From VBDM01 sp035651815 (GTDB taxonomy: Bacteria > Pseudomonadota > Gammaproteobacteria > Burkholderiales > SG8-39), in the NCBI GenBank assembly GCA_035651815.1, contig DASRFB010000023.1, forward strand, positions 62,001-126,000: DNA of 64,000 nt, written 5' to 3'. Within the stretch, counting starts at the first letter, position 1, and each line of letters starts with the position of its first letter. A model generated the notes under the pieces. It was not told where the DNA came from and ran no database searches. It was given only the letters and a program-made list of their open reading frames with translations. A program made the position numbers and the translations under genes. Below are positions 59,671 through 64,000 of this stretch, piece after piece.

Positions 59671-60219
59671 ATGAACAAATCATTCGTTGCGGCATGCGCC
59701 GTCGTGGCGCTGGCGGTCCTGTACGGCTGCGCGAGCTCGGACGTGAAGCCCGAGGGCAAGCCCGGCGTCGAGGAGCGCGGTCCGGGCGCGGGCGGAACCC
59801 AGCCGGGCGGACCGATCGTCGTCGAGCCGGTCAAGCCTTCGGATGTCGCCGGCAACCCGCTCAAGGACCCCAAGAACATCCTGTCCAAGCGCTCGATCTA
59901 CTATGACTACGACAAGGACGACATCAAGGACGAGTACCGCCCGATGGTGCAGGCGCACGCGCGCTACCTATCGCAGAACCCGGGAGCCAAGATGCTGATC
60001 CAGGGCAATTGCGACGAGCGCGGCAGCCGCGAGTACAACATCGCGCTGGGGCAGCGGCGCGCGGACGCGGTCAAGCGCATGCTCGTGCTGCTCGGGGCTA
60101 AGGATTCGCAGGTCGAGTCGACGAGTCTCGGCGAGGAGAAGCCGCGCTGCACGGCGAAGACCGAGGAGTGCTTCGCGCAGAACCGGCGCAGCGACATGCT
60201 CTACAGCGGAGAATACTAG
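59671..60219 (+). CDS. pal: Peptidoglycan-associated lipoprotein Pal
   Basis: 182 residues. Lipobox LYGC with Cys20, a Pro/Gly-rich linker, and an OmpA-like wall-binding domain (about 75-182) with NCDERGSREYNIALGQRRA split. AGAGGAGA precedes the ATG. The 115-base gap before it holds an 8-base direct repeat but no clear promoter. Confidence 0.97.
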   Translation: MNKSFVAACAVVALAVLYGCASSDVKPEGKPGVEERGPGAGGTQPGGPIVVEPVKPSDVAGNPLKDPKNILSKRSIYYDYDKDDIKDEYRPMVQAHARYLSQNPGAKMLIQGNCDERGSREYNIALGQRRADAVKRMLVLLGAKDSQVESTSLGEEKPRCTAKTEECFAQNRRSDMLYSGEY

Positions 60220-60992
60220 TGCTCCGGTTGCGCGCCTCCCACGTCCTGCTCGCGCTCGTCTTCGTCGCCCCGGCGGCGCGAGCCGGGTTGTTCGACGACG
60301 AGGAAGCGCGCCGCCAGGTCGCGAACATCCGCGCGCAGATCGACGCCAACCAGAAGGCGCTCGACGAGCGCCTCAAGCGTCTCGAAGCGATGGGCCAGGA
60401 GCGCTCCGACAAGACGGCGGTGGACCTGCTGCAGCTCATCGAATCCATGAAGCAGGACGTGAGCAAGCTGCGCGGCCAGATCGAGATCCTGACGAACCAG
60501 ACCGAGCAGCTCGAGCGGCGCCAGAAGGACCTGTACGTCGACCTCGACAACCGCCTGCGCAAGATGGAGCAGGCGAACGCGCAGCTCCAGGACAAGCTCA
60601 ACCAGGGCGAGCGCGACGCGCAGGCCGAGACGAAGGCGTACGAGACGGCGCTCAGCCAGTTCAAGCTCGGCAACTACCAGCTGTCCATCACCGGGTTCCA
60701 GAACTTCCTCTCGACCTACCCGAACAGCTCGCTCGCGCCGAACGCCCAGTACTGGATCGGCAACGCGCATTACGCGATGCGCGACTACAAGGCGGCGATC
60801 GCCGCGCAGCAGAAGGTCGTGAGCTCCTGGCCCGATCATCCCAAGGCACCCGACGCGCTGCTCGACATCGCGAGCTACCAGGCGGAGATGGGCGACGACA
60901 AGGCGGCGCGCCAGTCGCTCAACACGCTGGTCAAGAAATACCCCACGAGCCCGGCGGCGGAAAAGGCGAGACAGCGCCTCGTGCGCAAGTAG
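60219..60992 (+). CDS. cpoB: Cell division coordinator CpoB (YbgF)
   Basis: 257 residues from GTG 60219, overlapping the pal stop (TAGTG). Signal peptide to about residue 21 (AARA|GLF), a coiled coil (about 25-130) that makes the trimer, and a TPR domain (about 140-257: YETALSQFKLGNYQLSITGF). It links wall synthesis with Tol-driven constriction. Confidence 0.95.
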   Translation: MLRLRASHVLLALVFVAPAARAGLFDDEEARRQVANIRAQIDANQKALDERLKRLEAMGQERSDKTAVDLLQLIESMKQDVSKLRGQIEILTNQTEQLERRQKDLYVDLDNRLRKMEQANAQLQDKLNQGERDAQAETKAYETALSQFKLGNYQLSITGFQNFLSTYPNSSLAPNAQYWIGNAHYAMRDYKAAIAAQQKVVSSWPDHPKAPDALLDIASYQAEMGDDKAARQSLNTLVKKYPTSPAAEKARQRLVRK

Positions 60993-60996
60993 GCGC

Positions 60997-62103
60997 TTGA
61001 GGTCGACCGACCCCGCCGCGCTGGCACCGCTCGTCGTCTGGGGCGGCTTCGCGCTCGCGTTCGTCTTCGGCGCCGTCGGCAACAAGACCCGCTTCTGCAC
61101 CATGGGCGCCGTGTCCGACATCGTCGGCATGGGCGACTGGAACCGCATGCGCATGTGGCTGCTCGCGATCGCGGTCGCGATCCTGGGGGCGAGCGCGCTG
61201 CAGCTCGCGGGGCTGATCGACGTCTCGAAAGCGATCTACACGACCCCGAACTTCACCTGGCTCTCGTACGCCGTCGGCGGCTTCGTCTTCGGCGTCGGCA
61301 TGACACTCGGCTCGGGCTGCGGCAGCCGCACGCTGATCCGCATCGGCGGCGGGAACCTCAAGTCGCTGATCGTCGCGATCGTCCTCGCGATCACCGCGTA
61401 CATGACGTTGAAGGGCGTGCTCGGCGTGCTGCGCGTCGCCGCGCTCGACGCCGTGCGCGCGACGCTCGCAACGCCGCAGGACCTTCCCTCGCTCGCCGCG
61501 AAGACGCTCGGCATCGACAAGAAGACCGCGCTCGCGGCGCTCGCCCTCGTCCTCGGCGGCGGGCTGCTCGCCTTCGTCTTCCGGTCGCGCGAGTTCCGCA
61601 CCTTCGACAATGTGCTGGGCGGGCTGGTGGTCGGCCTCGTCGTGGTCGGCGGCTGGTATCTCACCGGCCATCTCGGCTACGTCGCCGAGGACCCGACGAC
61701 CCTCGAGGAGCGCTTCGTCGCGACCAGCTCGGGGCGCATGGAGTCGCTCTCGTTCGTCGCGCCGCAGGCTTACCTGCTCGAGCTGCTCATGCTCTGGAGC
61801 GACAAGAGCCGCGTCCTCACGTTCACGATCGCGATCGCGGTCGGGATGGTCGCGGGCTCCTTCGCGTGGGCGCTCGTCTCGCGCACGTTCCGCCTGGAGA
61901 GCTTCCGGGATTCCGAAGACCTGATCAGCCATATCGCGGGCGGCGCATTGATGGGATTCGGCGGCGTGCTCGCGCTCGGCTGCACGATCGGGCAGGGCAT
62001 CTCGGGCGTGTCGACGCTCGCGATCGGGTCGTTCATCGCCTTGTTCGGGATCATCACGGGCGCGGTCGTGACGATGCGATGGCAGTACTCCCGCGCCCGG
62101 TGA
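60997..62103 (+). CDS. YeeE/YedE family sulfur-compound transporter
   Basis: 368 residues starting at TTG, four bases after cpoB. About nine or ten helices. Three conserved cysteines occur in family motifs: Cys34 (KTRFCTMGA), Cys108 (GSGCGSR) and Cys329 (LGCTIGQG), the set used for thiosulfate passage in TsuA. It probably imports thiosulfate or a related sulfur ion. A hairpin GAGCG/CGCTC overlaps its stop (62102-62114). Confidence 0.88.
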   Translation: MRSTDPAALAPLVVWGGFALAFVFGAVGNKTRFCTMGAVSDIVGMGDWNRMRMWLLAIAVAILGASALQLAGLIDVSKAIYTTPNFTWLSYAVGGFVFGVGMTLGSGCGSRTLIRIGGGNLKSLIVAIVLAITAYMTLKGVLGVLRVAALDAVRATLATPQDLPSLAAKTLGIDKKTALAALALVLGGGLLAFVFRSREFRTFDNVLGGLVVGLVVVGGWYLTGHLGYVAEDPTTLEERFVATSSGRMESLSFVAPQAYLLELLMLWSDKSRVLTFTIAIAVGMVAGSFAWALVSRTFRLESFRDSEDLISHIAGGALMGFGGVLALGCTIGQGISGVSTLAIGSFIALFGIITGAVVTMRWQYSRAR

Positions 62104-62118
62104 GCGCTTCGCTCGCTG

Positions 62119-62127
62119 TGCTAAAAT
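62119..62127 (+). promoter_or_regulatory. Extended -10 of tRNA-Lys
   Basis: TGCTAAAAT ends 15 bases before the tRNA 5' end. The -35 region shows no consensus. Identical to the element before yebC. Confidence 0.55.
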
Positions 62128-62142
62128 TTCGCGTCTCTTCGG

Positions 62143-62218
62143 GGGTCGTTAGCTCAGTTGGTAGAGCAGCGGACTTTTAATCCGTTGGTCGCAGGTTCGA
62201 GTCCTGCACGGCCTACCA
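62143..62218 (+). tRNA. tRNA-Lys (anticodon TTT)
   Basis: 76 bases with encoded CCA. Acceptor GGGTCGT pairs with ACGGCCT (two G-U pairs), D loop AGCTCAGTTGGTAGAGC, anticodon TTT at 62176-62178, T loop TTCGAGT. Well-formed. Confidence 0.96.
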
Positions 62219-62234
62219 CCGGGTCCAAAATCTG

Positions 62235-62855
62235 ATGTTTTACGCTCTCCCGCCCGCCACGCGCTGGCTGCTCCTCGCGAACGTCGCGTTCTTCCTGGTC
62301 GAGTCGCTGAGCGGCACGTCGGGGCTGGTGAGCTATCTCGCGCTCTGGCCGCTCGGCACCGCTGGAGCGGTCCCGTTCGAGCCGTGGCAGATCGTCACCT
62401 ACAGCTTCCTGCACGCGAGCTTCTGGCACCTGTTCGTCAACATGTTCGCGCTGTACATGTTCGGCGGCGAGCTCGAGCGCCTGTGGGGGCAGCGGCGCTA
62501 TGTGCAGCTGTACTTCGCGAGCGTCGTCGCGGCGGCGCTGAGCCAGCTGGTGTTCGCGAGCGTTGCCGGGGCGCCGCCGTATCCGACGGTGGGCGCCTCG
62601 GGCGGCATCTTCGGGTTGCTGCTCGCCTACGCGATGTACTTCCCGCACCGGACCATCGTGCTGCTGATTCCGCCGATCCCGATGCCCGCCTGGCTGTTCG
62701 TGACGCTGTACGGCCTGCTCGAGCTCTATCTCGGCGTCACCGGCACCCAGGAAGGCGTCGCGCACGTCGCCCACCTCGGCGGCATGCTGGGCGCGTGGAT
62801 CCTGATCCTCTACTGGCGCGGCCGGCTGCCCTTCGGAACGCGCCGGCGGCGCTAG
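62235..62855 (+). CDS. Rhomboid intramembrane serine protease
   Basis: 206 residues with six helices. Catalytic Ser122 (GASGG) and His180 (AHLGGMLG), with His65/Asn69 (HLFVN) for the oxyanion. It cuts membrane proteins within the bilayer; substrate unknown. Follows tRNA-Lys by 16 bases. Its end overlaps a convergent small membrane-protein gene by four bases. Confidence 0.93.
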   Translation: MFYALPPATRWLLLANVAFFLVESLSGTSGLVSYLALWPLGTAGAVPFEPWQIVTYSFLHASFWHLFVNMFALYMFGGELERLWGQRRYVQLYFASVVAAALSQLVFASVAGAPPYPTVGASGGIFGLLLAYAMYFPHRTIVLLIPPIPMPAWLFVTLYGLLELYLGVTGTQEGVAHVAHLGGMLGAWILILYWRGRLPFGTRRRR

Positions 62856-63043
62856 ACGACGCCGCGGCCGGACCCGAACCAGTGGAAGGGCAGCACGCCC
62901 AGCACGACCGAGGCGGCCCAGAAGAGCGCCACGAGGATGATGAACGCGGGGATCGCCGCGATCGCCCACTTCACCATCAGGATGACCATCGACCAGAAGT
63001 GGATCTTGACGTCCACCACCACCACGCGCGCTTCGTCGCTCAT
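62852..63043 (-). CDS. Small single-helix membrane protein
   Basis: 63 residues with one long helix (about 20-50, MVKWAIAAIPAFIILVALFW). Not recognised. Convergent with the rhomboid gene (CTAG at the stops), so it could be a partner or unrelated. ATG 63043 has AGGCTC upstream, a weak ribosome site. Confidence 0.65.
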   Translation of the reverse strand: MSDEARVVVVDVKIHFWSMVILMVKWAIAAIPAFIILVALFWAASVVLGVLPFHWFGSGRGVV

Positions 63044-63105
63044 AGAGCCTCCGTTGTTTTCGTCCGGCGCATTCTAAGCGGCCGACGGCCCGTTCCGCTC
63101 CGGCG

Positions 63106-64000
63106 TCAGCCGCGCAACGCCTGATCCAAGTCGGCTATCAGGTCGCCGACGTCCTCGATGCCGACCGAGAGCCGCACCAGCGTGTCGCCGATGCCGAGCT
63201 GCGCGCGCACGTCGGCGGGCACCGACGCGTGCGTCATGATCGCTGGATGCTCGATCAGGCTCTCCACCCCACCGAGGCTCTCGGCGAGCGTGAACAGCGC
63301 GCAGCGCTCGAGGAAGCGGCGGGCGTCGTCGACGCCGCCCTTGAGCAGCATCGTCACCATGCCGCCCCCGAGGCCGCGCATCTGGCGCTTCGCGAGCGCG
63401 TGCTGCGGATGACTCGGCAGCCCGGGGTAGAGTACGCGCTCGACCTTCGCATGGCGCTCGAGCCACTGCGCCACCGCGAGCGCGTTCTCGCAATGCCGCT
63501 GCATGCGCACGGCGAGCGTCTTCAGGCCCCGGGTGACGAGAAAGCAGTCGAAGGGGCTGGGCACGGACCCGACCGCGTTCTGCACGAAGCCGAGCCGCTC
63601 CGCCAGGCCGGGATCGGCCGTGACCGCGATGCCGCTGATCACGTCGGAATGCCCGTTCAGGTACTTGGTCGCCGAGTGCACGACGATGTCGAAGCCGAGC
63701 GTGAGCGGCTGCTGCACCCAGGGCGACGCGAACGTGTTGTCGATCACCGAGATCAGGCCGCGCGCTTTTGCCAGGCGCGCGACGCGCTCGAGGTCGACCA
63801 GCTTGAGCAGCGGGTTGCTCGGCGACTCCACCCAGAGCATCCGCGTGCGCGGGCCGATCGCGGCCTCGACCTCGGTCGCGTCGCCCATTCCGACGTAGGT
63901 GAAATCGAGGCCGGCCGAGCGCCGGCGCACGCGCTCGAAAATGCGCCGCGTGCCGCCGTAGAGGTCGTCGAGGGCGACGACGTGCGAGCCGGCGTCCAGC
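63106..64000 (-). CDS. Trans-sulfuration PLP enzyme (MetB/MetZ-like), 5' end missing
   Basis: The gene runs off the window; about 298 C-terminal residues are visible. PLP-lysine motif VVHSATKYLNGHSD, SLGGVESLIEHPAIMTH and LVRLSVGIEDVGDLIADL identify the Cys/Met metabolism PLP family. It could be cystathionine gamma-synthase, gamma-lyase or O-succinylhomoserine sulfhydrylase; the residues seen do not decide. The YedE sulfur transporter is 1 kb away. Confidence 0.9.
   Translation of the reverse strand, partial: LDAGSHVVALDDLYGGTRRIFERVRRRSAGLDFTYVGMGDATEVEAAIGPRTRMLWVESPSNPLLKLVDLERVARLAKARGLISVIDNTFASPWVQQPLTLGFDIVVHSATKYLNGHSDVISGIAVTADPGLAERLGFVQNAVGSVPSPFDCFLVTRGLKTLAVRMQRHCENALAVAQWLERHAKVERVLYPGLPSHPQHALAKRQMRGLGGGMVTMLLKGGVDDARRFLERCALFTLAESLGGVESLIEHPAIMTHASVPADVRAQLGIGDTLVRLSVGIEDVGDLIADLDQALRG

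Overview
The window is a 64 kb piece of ordinary, gene-dense bacterial chromosome of very high GC content. Gene content and order point to a betaproteobacterium: an aa3-type cytochrome oxidase cluster ordered ctaC-ctaD-(small assembly protein)-ctaG-DUF2970-ctaE-DUF2909-SURF1-ctaB-sco, the run ArsR-rhodanese-grxC-secB-gpsA-trmL-comF, and ispE-tRNA-Gln-prs-rplY-pth-ychF. I see no insertion sequence, prophage, CRISPR array, integrase or recombination scar. No stretch above 300 bases lacks a gene; the longest non-coding gaps are 20413-20685, 28670-28828 and 29693-29827, and each is described below.

Layout. 1-2.6 kb: end of an outer-membrane protein gene plus a metal (probably zinc) ABC binding protein and permease. 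2.7-7.2 kb: a duplicated STAS-module protein, the HslVU protease, a copper chaperone and a small heat-shock protein. 7.3-14.2 kb: argB, slmA, a MoeB/ThiF enzyme, and the cell-wall set ctpA-envC with gpmA. 14.2-20.4 kb: a sulfur/redox group (Cys-bearing ArsR regulator, membrane rhodanese, glutaredoxin), secB, gpsA, trmL, comF and bioB-bioC. 20.4-28.3 kb: cytochrome oxidase and its assembly factors. 28.3-32.3 kb on the minus strand: a MarR-like regulator, rpoH, ftsX-ftsE-ftsY. 32.4-43.8 kb: an M16 peptidase pair, rsmD, coaD, mutM, a TPR lipoprotein, lolB, ispE, tRNA-Gln, prs, rplY, pth, ychF. 43.8-52.9 kb: accessory metabolism and transport genes, mostly minus strand. 52.9-61 kb: yebC-ruvCAB-ybgC-tolQRAB-pal-cpoB. 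The end holds a YedE transporter, tRNA-Lys, a rhomboid protease and a partial trans-sulfuration enzyme.

The most informative regulation is a heat-shock circuit that can be read from sequence. rpoH (sigma-32) has a perfect CIRCE operator, the HrcA binding site, in its leader. hslVU and the hsp20 gene each have sigma-32-type promoters (CTTGAA, 14-base spacer, CCCCAT-like -10). A second theme is sulfur/oxygen sensing: the ArsR protein carries a cysteine pair spaced as in the persulfide sensors BigR/SqrR and sits directly before a rhodanese, and an FNR-like palindrome lies upstream of the MarR-like gene next to the oxidase cluster.

Many adjacent genes overlap by four bases (ATGA, GTGA or TTGA), so translational coupling is common. 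Several genes have a -10-like hexamer so close to the start codon that their mRNAs may be leaderless. I found no clearly new multi-gene defence or biosynthetic system. The best candidates for something not well described are the internally duplicated STAS protein, the Sco-like protein overlapping SURF1, the 16-codon reading frame linking ctaC and ctaD, and the ArsR-rhodanese pair.
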